From Pseudomonas sp. TH31 (lineage in GTDB: Bacteria; Pseudomonadota; Gammaproteobacteria; Pseudomonadales; Pseudomonadaceae), in the NCBI RefSeq assembly GCF_016650815.1, contig NZ_JAEKEZ010000029.1, forward strand, positions 886,738 through 950,737: 64,000 nt of DNA, given 5' to 3'. This document shows, one piece after another, positions 38,257 through 47,519 of this stretch. Position 1 is the first letter of the stretch; the number at the start of each line of letters is the position of its first letter. The position numbers and the translations under genes were made by a program. The notes beneath the pieces were generated by a model, which did no database searches, was not told where the DNA came from, and saw only the letters and a list, made by a program, of their open reading frames with translations.

Positions 38257-39702
38257 ATGCAATGGGAAGTCGTGATCGGGCTGGAGATTCATACCCAGCT
38301 CACCACCCGGTCGAAAATCTTTTCCGGTAGTTCCACCACCTTCGGTTCCGAGCCGAACACCCAGGCCAGCCTGGTAGACCTGGGCATGCCCGGCGTACTG
38401 CCGGTGCTGAACCAGGAAGCAGTGCGCATGGCGGTGATGTTCGGCCTGGCAATCGATGCCGAGATAGGCCAGCACAACGTGTTCGCCCGCAAAAACTATT
38501 TCTACCCGGACCTGCCCAAGGGCTACCAGATCAGCCAGATGGAATTGCCGATCGTCGGCAAGGGCCACCTGGACATCGCCATGGACGACGGCACAATCAA
38601 ACGTGTCGGCGTGACCCGTGCGCACCTGGAAGAAGACGCCGGTAAAAGCCTGCACGAAGAGTTCAACGGCGCCACCGGCATCGACCTGAACCGTGCCGGC
38701 ACGCCGCTGCTGGAGATCGTTTCCGAGCCGGACATGCGCAGCGCCAAGGAAGCCGTGGCCTACGTCAAGACCGTCCACGCGCTGGTGCGCTATCTGGGCA
38801 TCTGCGACGGCAACATGGCCGAAGGTTCGCTGCGTTGCGACTGCAACGTGTCGATCCGTCCGAAAGGCCAGGTTGAATTCGGCACGCGCTGCGAGATCAA
38901 GAACGTCAACTCGTTCCGCTTTATCGAGAAGGCGATCAACAGCGAAGTGCGTCGTCAGATCGAGCTGATCGAAGACGGCGGCAAGGTGATCCAGCAGACC
39001 CGCCTGTACGATCCGAACAAGGACGAGACCCGTCCGATGCGCAGCAAAGAGGAAGCCAACGACTACCGTTACTTCCCCGATCCGGACCTGCTGCCGGTGG
39101 TGATCGAGGACTCGTTCCTCAATGACGTACGCGCCACCCTGCCAGAATTGCCACCGCAGAAACGCGAGCGCTTCCAGGCGCAGTTCGGTCTGTCGGTCTA
39201 TGACGCCAGCGTCCTGGCCACCAGCCGCGAGCAAGCCGATTACTTCGAAAAAGTCGCGAGCATCGGCGGCGACGCCAAGCTGGCGGCCAACTGGGTTATG
39301 GTTGAGCTGGGCAGCCTGTTGAACAAACAGGGCCTGGACATCGAGCAGTCGCCGGTCTCGGCCGAGCAACTGGGCGGCATGCTGCTGCGCATCACCGACA
39401 ACACCATCTCCGGCAAAATCGCCAAGGTTGTGTTTGAAGCGATGGCCAACGGCGAAGGCAGCGCGGACGAGATCATCGACAAGCGCGGCCTCAAGCAAGT
39501 GACCGACAGCGGTGCGATCTCCGCGGTGCTGGACGAAATGCTCGCGGCCAATGCCGAACAGGTTGAACAGTACCGCGCGGCAGACGAAGCCAAACGCGGC
39601 AAGATGTTCGGCTTCTTCGTCGGCCAGGCCATGAAAGCCTCCAAAGGCAAGGCCAACCCGCAACAGGTCAACGAACTGCTGAAAAGCAAGCTCGAAGGCT
39701 GA
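38257..39702 (+). CDS. gatB: Asp-tRNA(Asn)/Glu-tRNA(Gln) amidotransferase subunit B
   Basis: A 481-residue GatB, the kinase/tRNA-binding subunit. It begins MQWEVVIGLEIHTQLTT with GAGGAG upstream; an earlier in-frame start inside gatA lacks family support. Visible features: RKNYFYPDLPKGYQISQ, the Zn-site CDCNVSIRPKG and a C-terminal YqeY-like helical domain (SGAISAVLDEMLAANAEQ). Confidence 0.98.
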   Translation: MQWEVVIGLEIHTQLTTRSKIFSGSSTTFGSEPNTQASLVDLGMPGVLPVLNQEAVRMAVMFGLAIDAEIGQHNVFARKNYFYPDLPKGYQISQMELPIVGKGHLDIAMDDGTIKRVGVTRAHLEEDAGKSLHEEFNGATGIDLNRAGTPLLEIVSEPDMRSAKEAVAYVKTVHALVRYLGICDGNMAEGSLRCDCNVSIRPKGQVEFGTRCEIKNVNSFRFIEKAINSEVRRQIELIEDGGKVIQQTRLYDPNKDETRPMRSKEEANDYRYFPDPDLLPVVIEDSFLNDVRATLPELPPQKRERFQAQFGLSVYDASVLATSREQADYFEKVASIGGDAKLAANWVMVELGSLLNKQGLDIEQSPVSAEQLGGMLLRITDNTISGKIAKVVFEAMANGEGSADEIIDKRGLKQVTDSGAISAVLDEMLAANAEQVEQYRAADEAKRGKMFGFFVGQAMKASKGKANPQQVNELLKSKLEG

Positions 39703-39740
39703 TTGCCATGGGGCCAGATCTCAAACCTGGCTCCATTCCC

Positions 39741-39764
39741 TGTGGGAGCAAGCCCGCTCCCACA
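39741..39764. repeat. Short REP palindrome (TGTGGGAGC type)
   Basis: TGTGGGAGC pairs with GCTCCCACA around a 6-nt core. It lies between gatB and the RlpA-like gene and may reduce read-through. Confidence 0.7.
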
Positions 39765-39785
39765 TTTGTTTCAGGGAAATCTTTT

Positions 39786-40160
39786 ATGAAGCGTCTACTC
39801 GGCGCCTGCGCCCTGCTCTCTCTGCTGGCCGGTTGCGCCAGCAACGACATCATCGACCCGCACGGTTACGACCAGACCGGCACAGCCTCGTATTACGGCG
39901 CCAAGCACCACGGCAAACGGACCGCCAGTGGCGAGCCGTTCAACCAGAATGCCCTGACCGCCGCCCATCGCCAGTTGCCGTTCGGCACACGGGTGAAGGT
40001 CACGAATTTGAACAACGACAAATCCTGCGTGGTGCGCATCAATGATCGCGGCCCGCATACTCGCGGACGCTTGATCGACCTGTCCCGTGCCGCCGCCGCG
40101 CAGTTGGGCATGGTCAGCAGCGGCACCGCACGGGTTCGCGTGCAAGCCCTCGATAACTGA
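39786..40160 (+). CDS. RlpA-like septal ring lytic transglycosylase domain lipoprotein
   Basis: A 124-residue protein with a lipobox signal (LLSLLAGCAS, lipidated Cys about residue 17) and a double-psi beta-barrel domain matching RlpA (GTASYYGAKHHGKRTASGEP; CVVRINDRGPHTRGRLIDLS). The SPOR domain of full RlpA is absent, so it is a DPBB-only outer-membrane lipoprotein; denuded-glycan cleavage is possible but not shown. The start MKRLLGACALL is set by the signal peptide. Confidence 0.88.
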   Translation: MKRLLGACALLSLLAGCASNDIIDPHGYDQTGTASYYGAKHHGKRTASGEPFNQNALTAAHRQLPFGTRVKVTNLNNDKSCVVRINDRGPHTRGRLIDLSRAAAAQLGMVSSGTARVRVQALDN

Positions 40161-40206
40161 TGGAGCCCCGACCATCTACGGATTAGCCGACATCCCTCTG
40201 CTGAGC

Positions 40207-41268
40207 GTGATCGAACTGCTCAGCGGCCTGTTTCTATTGATCGTCGGCGCCGAACTGATGGTGCGCGCCGCCGTGCGCCTGGCCGCGCGCCTGCATGTGC
40301 GGCCGCTGATCATTGGCCTGACCATCGTCGCCCTCGGCAGCAGTGCCCCGCAGATGGCCGTCAGCCTGCAAGCCATGCTCGCGCAAAACGCCGACATTGC
40401 CGTCGGCAGCGTGATCGGCGGCAGCATTTTCAACATCCTCGTCACCCTTGGCCTGTCGGCACTGATCATTCCGTTGCGGGTGTCGCGTCAGTTGGTGCGT
40501 CTGGACATTCCGCTGATGATCGGCGCCAGCCTGCTGGTGTGCGTATTGGCCTGGAACGAAAAACTGACCCGCCTCGACGGCGTGATCCTGCTGGCCGCGC
40601 TGGTGTTGTACCTCGGCCTGTTGCTGCGCCAGTCACGGCACTCGGCCCGTCCGCAAACAAGCCACGAAGCCACTTCACAAGCCCCGTGGTTCAGCAGCCT
40701 GCTGATGATCTTCGCCGGGCTGGCAATGTTGGTATACGCCGGTCACTTGTTGTTGGGGGCGGCGGTTTCCGTCGCCAGCGACCTCGGGCTGTCGGAGCGG
40801 ATCATCGGCCTGACCGTCGTCGCCATCAGCACCTCCCTGCCCGAACTCGCCACCTCGCTGATCGCCGCGCTGCGTGGCCAACGGGACATCGCCGTGGGTA
40901 ACGTGATCGGCAGCAACCTGTTCAACCTGTTGGGCGTACTCGGCTTTACCGCGCTGGTGGCGCCATCGCCGCTGTCGGTCTCGCCCAATGCCCTGGACTT
41001 CGATTTGCCGGTCATGCTCGGCGTCGCCGTGCTCTGCCTGCCGCTGTTTTATACCGGCTACCGGATAACCCGGGCCGAAGGATTGCTGTGCCTGGGTTTG
41101 TACCTGGCGTACGGCCTGCACATGGTGTCGTTCACCACCGGGATGCCACTGGCCGGCAAGCTTGAACACCTGATGCTGTTTTTCGTCTTGCCGGCGCTGT
41201 TGGCGTTCCTGCTGTTCACGTCGCTGCGCGCCTGGCGTCGCCAACACCACAAGAGGGATGTGCCATGA
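40207..41268 (+). CDS. Cation/Ca2+ exchanger (CaCA family, YrbG-like)
   Basis: A ~354-residue integral membrane antiporter with two inverted five-helix repeats; both alpha-repeats are visible (IVALGSSAPQMAVSLQAML; VVAISTSLPELATSLIAAL), each followed by a second motif (VGSVIGGSIFNI; VGNVIGSNLFNLLG). The start is uncertain: the GTG at VIELLSGLF lacks a strong ribosome site, while an in-frame ATG far upstream would lie inside the RlpA-like gene. It overlaps the next gene by 4 bp. Confidence 0.87.
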   Translation: MIELLSGLFLLIVGAELMVRAAVRLAARLHVRPLIIGLTIVALGSSAPQMAVSLQAMLAQNADIAVGSVIGGSIFNILVTLGLSALIIPLRVSRQLVRLDIPLMIGASLLVCVLAWNEKLTRLDGVILLAALVLYLGLLLRQSRHSARPQTSHEATSQAPWFSSLLMIFAGLAMLVYAGHLLLGAAVSVASDLGLSERIIGLTVVAISTSLPELATSLIAALRGQRDIAVGNVIGSNLFNLLGVLGFTALVAPSPLSVSPNALDFDLPVMLGVAVLCLPLFYTGYRITRAEGLLCLGLYLAYGLHMVSFTTGMPLAGKLEHLMLFFVLPALLAFLLFTSLRAWRRQHHKRDVP

Positions 41269-41645
41269 CCGACCACAAAAAGCCCGGCATTGAAGTTCGA
41301 CGCCAAGTGATGGGCGATGCTTTCGTCGACCGGGCGCTGGGCAATGCCACCGAGTTCAGTCAACCGCTGCAGGATTTCGTCAACGAACATGCCTGGGGCA
41401 GCGTCTGGAATCGTGGAGGTCTGCCGCTGAAAACCCGCAGCCTGATCACCCTCGCCGCGCTGACCGCGTTGAAGTGCCCGCAAGAGCTGAAAGGTCACGT
41501 GCGCGGCGCGCTGAACAATGGCTGCACCGTGGAAGAGATCCGTGAAGCGCTGCTGCATTGCGCGGTGTATGCAGGGGTGCCGGCGGCGATTGATGCGTTT
41601 CGGGCGGCGCAGGAAGTGATTGATACGTACCAGAAGCCGGAATAA
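41265..41645 (+). CDS. Carboxymuconolactone decarboxylase family protein (PcaC-like)
   Basis: A 126-residue CMD-domain protein (TRSLITLAALTALKCPQELKGH; CTVEEIREALLHCAVYAGVPA). True PcaC acts in the protocatechuate branch of the beta-ketoadipate pathway, but no pca genes flank it here, so the substrate is open. It is translationally coupled to the CaCA gene and followed by a REP element. Confidence 0.9.
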   Translation: MTDHKKPGIEVRRQVMGDAFVDRALGNATEFSQPLQDFVNEHAWGSVWNRGGLPLKTRSLITLAALTALKCPQELKGHVRGALNNGCTVEEIREALLHCAVYAGVPAAIDAFRAAQEVIDTYQKPE

Positions 41646-41673
41646 ATTTGGCGCTTTGAAAGATCGCAGCCTC

Positions 41674-41765
41674 TGTAGGAGCTGCCGAAGGCTGCGATCT
41701 TTTGATCTTTACCACCTTCGAGCACGCCGAAAATCAAAAGATCGCAGCCTTCGGCAGCTCCTACA
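41674..41765. repeat. REP hairpin (GTAGGAGCTGCCGAAGGCTGCGATC family)
   Basis: Inverted repeat TGTAGGAGCTGCCGAAGGCT / AGCCTTCGGCAGCTCCTACA with a ~25-bp loop, in the convergent gap between the CMD-family gene and the AEC transporter. Confidence 0.85.
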
Positions 41766-42702
41766 TCCACCCGCCCCACTGCAACACAAAGATCCCCAGA
41801 TTGGTGGTCACCGCCGCCATCAACGTGGTGATCACAATGATCGCCGCCGCCAGTTCATGATTGCCATTGGCCTGACGCGCCATGACAAAACTCGCCGCCG
41901 CCGTCGGGCTGCCGAAGTACAGAAACAGAATCCCCAGCTCCGCCCCACGAAAGCCCCACAGCCAGGCACCAGCGGTCGCCAGCAGTGGCAGGCCGATCAT
42001 CTTCACCAGGCTTGAACTCAGCGCCATGTTGCCGCTTTTGCGCAACGCCGCCAGCGACAGCGTGCCGCCAATGCAGATCAGCGCCAACGGCAAGGTGGTT
42101 TGCGCCAGGTACTGACCGGACGCCTCCAGCCAACCCGGCAAACTGATCTTGAAATAGGCGCACGGCGCCGCCGCAATCACGCTGATGATCAGCGGGTTGG
42201 CCATCACGCTTTTGCAGATGCTCCACGGATCAGACTTGATCACCGGGCTGTACACCGCCAGCACGATGGTCGAGAGAGTGTTGTAGAAGAGGATGACGAG
42301 CGCCGCGAGAATCGCCCCGAGGGAAATCCCGTAGTCGCCGTACATGCTCGCTGCCAGCGCGAGGCCGATGACACCGTTATTGCCGCGAAACGCGCCTTGG
42401 GTGTAGATGCCCCGGTCTTCGCGCGGACACTTCCAGATCGCCCAGCCCCAGGCGATGGCGAAACACACCAGCGTGGCAACGCAGAAGTAAATCAGCAGCG
42501 CCGGTTGCAGCGCGGCGTGCAGATCCGCGTGCAGGATGCCCAGAAACAGCAGCGCCGGCATGGTGACGTTGAACACCAGGGCCGACGCGGTATGGATGAA
42601 GTTGTCGTTGATCCAGTTGATGCGCTTGAGCAGCACACCCAGAAACAGCATGGCAAACACCGGCGCGGTGATATTCAGGGTTTCGAGGAAAATTGCCAGC
42701 AT
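41761..42702 (-). CDS. AEC family transporter (auxin efflux carrier fold)
   Basis: A 313-residue membrane protein of about ten helices (VFAMLFLGVLLKRINWI; FRGNNGVIGLALAASMYGDY; GGTLSLAALRKSGNMALSS). The substrate is unknown; its position 160 bp after garD suggests sugar-acid or organic-acid traffic. A REP hairpin separates it from garD, so shared transcription is uncertain. Confidence 0.88.
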   Translation of the reverse strand: MLAIFLETLNITAPVFAMLFLGVLLKRINWINDNFIHTASALVFNVTMPALLFLGILHADLHAALQPALLIYFCVATLVCFAIAWGWAIWKCPREDRGIYTQGAFRGNNGVIGLALAASMYGDYGISLGAILAALVILFYNTLSTIVLAVYSPVIKSDPWSICKSVMANPLIISVIAAAPCAYFKISLPGWLEASGQYLAQTTLPLALICIGGTLSLAALRKSGNMALSSSLVKMIGLPLLATAGAWLWGFRGAELGILFLYFGSPTAAASFVMARQANGNHELAAAIIVITTLMAAVTTNLGIFVLQWGGWM

Positions 42703-42765
42703 GCCGGGAGGAACCTTGGGTGGGCGTCATTAAGGGGCGAATGATAAGCCACCGGGAACGCTTTA

Positions 42766-42846
42766 AGATCAAAAAATCGCAGCCTTCGGCAGCGCCTACA
42801 GAGTACGCACTCCCCTGTAGGAGCTGCCGAAGGCTGCGATCTTTTA
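42766..42846. repeat. REP hairpin (GTAGGAGCTGCCGAAGGCTGCGATC family)
   Basis: Inverted repeat with arms GATCAAAAAATCGCAGCCTT... and TGTAGGAGCTGCCGAAGGCT... about 33 bp each. It sits just after garD, before the AEC transporter gene. Confidence 0.85.
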
Positions 42847-42860
42847 CAGGCGACGCGGTC

Positions 42861-44414
42861 TTACGTGATCGGCGCCGGGTTGAACAAGGTGATGTCGTTA
42901 TGCAGCTTATGCCGCTCCGCCCACGTCTGCTTCTTGCCGCTGGCCACATCCAGGTAGTAGTGGAACAACTCCCAGCCCAAATCTTCAATCGAAGCCCGGC
43001 CCGTCGCAATCCGCCCGGCATCGATATCAATCAAGTCCGGCCAGCGCTGCGCCAACTCGGTCCGGGTCGACACCTTCACCACCGGCGCCATCGCCAGACC
43101 ATAGGGCGTGCCACGCCCGGTGGTGAACACATGCAGGTTCATCCCCGCCGCCAGTTGCAACGTCCCGCAGACAAAATCACTGGCCGGGGTCGCGCAGAAG
43201 ATCAGGCCTTTGCGCTTGAACCGCTCGCCAGGGCCAAGCACGCCATTGATCGCGCTGCTGCCGGATTTGACGATCGAGCCCAACGACTTCTCGACAATGT
43301 TCGACAACCCGCCCTTCTTGTTCCCCGGCGTGGTATTGGCGCTGCGATCGGCTTCGCCCTTGGCCAGGTAACCGTCGTACCAGTCCATTTCCCGCACCAG
43401 TTCCTCGGCGACTTCTTTGGTTTGCGCCCGGGAGGTCAGCAGGTAAATCGCGTCGCGCACTTCGGTGACTTCGGAGAACATCACCGTCGCACCGGCTCGC
43501 AGCAGCAAGTCCGAGGCATAGCCCAGCGCCGGGTTGGCGGTAATGCCGGAGAACGCATCGCTGCCACCGCACTGCATGCCCAGGATCAGCTCGGACGCTG
43601 GCACGGTTTCCCGGCGACGTTGATCGAGTTTCTTCAAACGGATTTCGGCCAGCGCCATGATCTGCTCAATCATCTCGGTGAAACCGTGACTCGAATCCTG
43701 CAAGCGATACAGCCACGGCTCGCTCAAATCCACCGAGCTGTCGTTCTCGTGCATCACCTGCCCGGCCTGCAATTTTTCGCAACCGAGGCTGATCACCAGC
43801 GCTTCACCACCCAGGTTCGGGTTACGCGCCAGGTTGCGCACGGTACGAATCGGAATGTACGCGTCGGTGGCAGTGATCGCCACGCCACAGCCGTAACTGT
43901 GGGTCAGCGCCACCACGTCATCGACATTCGGATAGCGCGGCAGCAATTCGTCCTTGATGCGCTTGACCGCATGATCGAGCACGCCAGTGACGCACTGCAC
44001 AGTGGTGGTGATCCCGAGAATATTGCGCGTGCCAACGGTACCGTCGGCGTTGCGATAACCCTCGAACGTAAAGCCTTCCAGCGGTGCCTGCGCCGCCGGC
44101 ACTTCGGTGGACAGTGGCAGGCTGTCCAGCGGTGGCGCAGTGGGCATGCGCAGTTGATCTTCCTTGACCCAACTGCCGCGCGGAATCGGCTGCAAGGCGT
44201 AGCCGATGGTCTGACCATAGCGAATCACCTGGCCGCCCTCGGGAATGTCCTCAAGGGTGACTTTATGGCTCTGCGGCACGAAGTCCACCGTCACCAGGCC
44301 ATCGGGAAACTCGGTGCCGGCCGGCACGCCCTGGTCATTGACCACGATCACCACATTGTCCCGCTCGTGCAGGCGGATGTAGCGCGGCGAGTCGGAATGT
44401 TCAATCAACTGCAT
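42861..44414 (-). CDS. garD: Galactarate dehydratase (GarD)
   Basis: A 517-residue UxaA/GarD-family dehydratase that converts galactarate to 5-dehydro-4-deoxyglucarate. N-terminal SAF-like domain (RLHERDNVVIVVNDQGVPAG), then THSYGCGVA, QCGGSDAFSGITANPALGYA and FTTGRGTPYG catalytic loops with conserved Cys/His metal ligands. Start ATG with AGGAG upstream. It is the last gene of kdgD-aldehyde dehydrogenase-gudP-garD; its product feeds KdgD. Confidence 0.95.
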   Translation of the reverse strand: MQLIEHSDSPRYIRLHERDNVVIVVNDQGVPAGTEFPDGLVTVDFVPQSHKVTLEDIPEGGQVIRYGQTIGYALQPIPRGSWVKEDQLRMPTAPPLDSLPLSTEVPAAQAPLEGFTFEGYRNADGTVGTRNILGITTTVQCVTGVLDHAVKRIKDELLPRYPNVDDVVALTHSYGCGVAITATDAYIPIRTVRNLARNPNLGGEALVISLGCEKLQAGQVMHENDSSVDLSEPWLYRLQDSSHGFTEMIEQIMALAEIRLKKLDQRRRETVPASELILGMQCGGSDAFSGITANPALGYASDLLLRAGATVMFSEVTEVRDAIYLLTSRAQTKEVAEELVREMDWYDGYLAKGEADRSANTTPGNKKGGLSNIVEKSLGSIVKSGSSAINGVLGPGERFKRKGLIFCATPASDFVCGTLQLAAGMNLHVFTTGRGTPYGLAMAPVVKVSTRTELAQRWPDLIDIDAGRIATGRASIEDLGWELFHYYLDVASGKKQTWAERHKLHNDITLFNPAPIT

Positions 44415-44425
44415 GACGCCGCTCC

Positions 44426-45793
44426 TCAGGAATGCGCTTGAGATAATTTGTTGGTCACTTCAGGACCATTGACGGGAGGCTCTTTCAACACGACGCGTTT
44501 GATCGGGCCGACGATCACCAGATAACTGAACACCGCCACCAACGCGTTGCAACCGACAAACACCAGCGCCCACTTGAACGAACCGGTGGTGGCGATGATG
44601 TAGCCGATGACGATCGGCGTGGTGATCGAAGCGATGTTGCCGAACATGTTGAACAGGCCGCCACTCAGACCGGCGATCTGTTTCGGCGAAGTGTCGGACA
44701 CCACGGCCCAGCCCAGCGCACCGACGCCTTTGCCGAAGAACGCCAGGGCCATGAAGCCGACGACCATCCATTCCACGTCCACGTAGTTGCAGGCGACGAT
44801 GGTGGTCGAGAGCAACAGGCCGCCTATGATCGGCGCCTTGCGGGCGAAGGTCAGCGAGTGGCCCTTGCGCAGCAGGTAGTCGGAAATGATCCCGCCGAGC
44901 ACACCGCCGATGAAGCCGCAGATCGCCGGCAACGACGCGATGAAACCGGCCTTGAGAATGGTCATGCCGCGTTCTTGCACCAGGTACACCGGGAACCAGG
45001 TCAGGAAGAAATAGGTGATGCCGTTGATGCAGTACTGGCCCAGGTACACGCCAAGCATCATGCGGTTGGTCAGCAACTGGCGGATGTAGTCCCACTTCGG
45101 ACCATCAACCTTTTGGCCTTTGCCTTTGTCCTGATCCATGTCCACCAGGCCGCCGTTGTCGGCGATGTGCTGGAACTCGGCGCTGTTGATCATCGGGTGT
45201 TGGCGCGGGCTGTGGATAAGTTTCAGCCAGATCAGCGAGAACACGATGCCGATGCCGCCCATGACCACGAACACGTGCTGCCAGCCGAAGGTGTAGACGA
45301 TCCAGCCCATCAGCGGCGCGAAGATCACCGTGGCGAAGTATTGCGCCGAGTTAAAGATTGCCGAAGCCGTACCGCGCTCCGCCGTCGGGAACCAGGCCGC
45401 CACAATGCGCGCATTGCCAGGGAACGATGGCGCTTCAGCCAGGCCCACCAGGAAGCGCAGCATGAACAGCGCGACGATGGCGGTGGAGACGCCGAACTCA
45501 CCGACATACCCCTGCATCACGGTGAACAGCGACCAGGTGAAGATGCTCAGTGCGTAGACTTTTTTCGAGCCAAAACGGTCGAGCAACCAGCCACCAGGAA
45601 TTTGCCCGGCCACGTAGGCCCAACCGAACGCAGAGAAGATATAGCCGAGGGTGACCGCGTCGATGCCGAGGTCTTTTTGCAGGCTGGAGCCGGCGATAGC
45701 GATCGTAGCCCGGTCGGCGTAGTTGATCGTGGTCACCAGAAACAGCATGAGCAGGATCAAATAGCGGACGTGAGTCGGCTTGGTCGATGGCAT
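44426..45793 (-). CDS. gudP: D-glucarate/D-galactarate MFS transporter (GudP type)
   Basis: A 455-residue MFS anion:cation symporter (ACS subfamily) with about 12 helices; ETTINYADRATIAIAG-like start and FGWAYVAGQIPGGWLLDRFG are typical of GudP/GarP. Start MPSTKPTHVRY has GGGAG upstream. It takes up glucarate or galactarate for the neighbouring catabolic enzymes; exact substrate range is inferred from context. Confidence 0.93.
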   Translation of the reverse strand: MPSTKPTHVRYLILLMLFLVTTINYADRATIAIAGSSLQKDLGIDAVTLGYIFSAFGWAYVAGQIPGGWLLDRFGSKKVYALSIFTWSLFTVMQGYVGEFGVSTAIVALFMLRFLVGLAEAPSFPGNARIVAAWFPTAERGTASAIFNSAQYFATVIFAPLMGWIVYTFGWQHVFVVMGGIGIVFSLIWLKLIHSPRQHPMINSAEFQHIADNGGLVDMDQDKGKGQKVDGPKWDYIRQLLTNRMMLGVYLGQYCINGITYFFLTWFPVYLVQERGMTILKAGFIASLPAICGFIGGVLGGIISDYLLRKGHSLTFARKAPIIGGLLLSTTIVACNYVDVEWMVVGFMALAFFGKGVGALGWAVVSDTSPKQIAGLSGGLFNMFGNIASITTPIVIGYIIATTGSFKWALVFVGCNALVAVFSYLVIVGPIKRVVLKEPPVNGPEVTNKLSQAHS

Positions 45794-45846
45794 GTAGATG
45801 TACTCCCACTGATTATTTTTATGCGCGGGTGAAACGTGGTGTTCCC

Positions 45847-45950
45847 TGTAGGAGCTGCCGAGTGAAACGAGGCTGCGATCTTTTGATCTTTAGCGCCTTC
45901 ACGGGCACCGGGATCAAGATCAAAAGATCGCAGCCTTCGGCAGCTCCTAC
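45847..45950. repeat. REP hairpin (GTAGGAGCTGCCGA family) inside the glucarate operon
   Basis: Inverted repeat TGTAGGAGCTGCCGA ... / TCGGCAGCTCCTACG with inner arms AGGCTGCGATCTTTTGATC / GATCAAAAGATCGCAGCC and a ~30-bp loop. It lies between the aldehyde dehydrogenase and gudP, genes that should be one transcription unit, so it may stabilise the upstream mRNA or be read through. Confidence 0.8.
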
Positions 45951-46001
45951 GGGGGGTTGCGGTGTCGGCGCCACCGAGGTGGCGCCGGTTACCGCGATGT
46001 A

Positions 46002-47446
46002 TCAGGAACCGATGTAAGAGGTCTTCACCACGGTATAGAACTCTTGCGCATAACGACCTTGCTCACGTGAGCCATAGGATGAACCTTTACGGCCACCGAA
46101 CGGAACGTGGTAATCCACGCCGGCGGTCGGCAGGTTGACCATCACCATCCCGGCCTGGGAGTGGCGTTTGAAGTGGTTGGCGTACTTAAGCGAGGTCGTG
46201 GCGATGCCCGCCGACAGACCGAACTCGGTGTCGTTGGCCATGGCCAGAGCCGCCTCGTAATCCGCCACGCGAACCACATTGGCTACTGGGCCGAAGATCT
46301 CTTCGCGGCTGATGCGCATCGCGGCTTCGCTGTCGGCAAACAGCGTTGGCGCGAGGTAGTAGCCTTCGGTGTCGCACGTCACCAAGCCGCCGCCGCTGAC
46401 CAGGCGCGCACCTTCGGACTGGCCGATATCGATGTACTTCAAGTCTTGCTCAAGCTGAGCCTGGGACACCACGGGACCGATGTCGGTGCCGGTTTTCAGC
46501 GCGTGACCCACCTTGATCGACTTCATGCGTTCGGCCACGGCTTCGACGAACTTGTCGTGAATGCCCGCGGTCACGATAAAGCGGCTCGAGGCAGTGCAGC
46601 GCTGGCCGGTGGAGTAGAACGCGCTCTGTACCGACAACTCGACCGCTTGCTTGAGGTCCGCGTCGTCAAGAATGACCTGCGGGTTTTTGCCGCCCATTTC
46701 CAGTTGGACTTTCGCTTGGCGCGAGACACAGCTGACGGCGATCTGACGACCGACACCGACGGAACCGGTGAAGCTGATGCCGTCGACTTTAGGGCTCTGC
46801 ACCAGCGCATCGCCAACCACACGACCGCTGCCCATCACCAGGTTGAACACGCCCGCCGGGAAGCCTGCGCGGGAGATGATTTCAGCCAGGGCCCAGGCGC
46901 ACCCTGGAACCAGGTCCGCCGGTTTCAGCACGACGCAGTTGCCGTAGGCCAGGGCCGGGGCGATTTTCCACGCCGGGATCGCGATCGGGAAGTTCCACGG
47001 CGTGATCAGACCGACCACGCCCAGCGCTTCACGAGTGACTTCGACGTTGACGCCCGGACGCACCGACGGCAGGTAGTCGCCGGACAGCCGCAGGCATTCA
47101 CCGGCGAAGAACTTGAAGATGTTGCCGGCGCGAGTCACTTCGCCGATGGCTTCCGGCAGGGTCTTGCCCTCTTCCCGGCCAGCAAGGTGCCGAGTTCTTC
47201 GCGGCGGGCGAGGATTTCAGTGCCGACTTTATCCAGCGAATCGTGGCGAGCCTGGATGCCCGAGGTCGACCAGGCCGGGAACGCGGCGCGCGCGGCGTCG
47301 ATGGCGGCGTGGACCTGAGCCAGATCAGCCTTGGCATAGTTGCCGATGGTATCGGTCAGTTCGGACGGGTTGATGTTGGCGCAGTACTCACTGCCCGCAA
47401 TCCACTCACCGTTGATGTAGTTATCAAAACGCTTTGCATCTGTCAC
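46002..47446 (-). pseudogene. Alpha-ketoglutaric semialdehyde dehydrogenase, frameshifted (probable sequence error)
   Basis: An aldehyde dehydrogenase that converts 2,5-dioxovalerate to 2-oxoglutarate in the glucarate/galactarate pathway. Catalytic Glu in LEMGGKNPQVIL and Cys in FYSTGQRCTASSR are present. The N-terminal part (FDNYINGEWIAGSE) is in another frame; a missing base at 47174-47178 shifts it, and CCCGGG there restores TLLAREEGKTLPEAIGEVTR. The GTG start is supported by GAGGGTAA upstream. It lies directly downstream of kdgD. Confidence 0.88.
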
Positions 47447-47519
47447 TGGCTTACCCTCGAAACAAAAAGACCTCACACAAAAAGCCGCTGATTGCAGCGG
47501 CCTTGTTTAATCGGGATTG

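Noticed and set aside
38071..39663. A 530-codon open frame antisense to gatB
   Set aside because: It mirrors the high-GC coding frame of gatB, which is a complete conserved gene; the antisense product matches no family.
40087..40206. N-terminal extension of the CaCA exchanger inside the RlpA-like gene
   Set aside because: The extension only retraces the RlpA-like coding sequence in another frame and has no family similarity.
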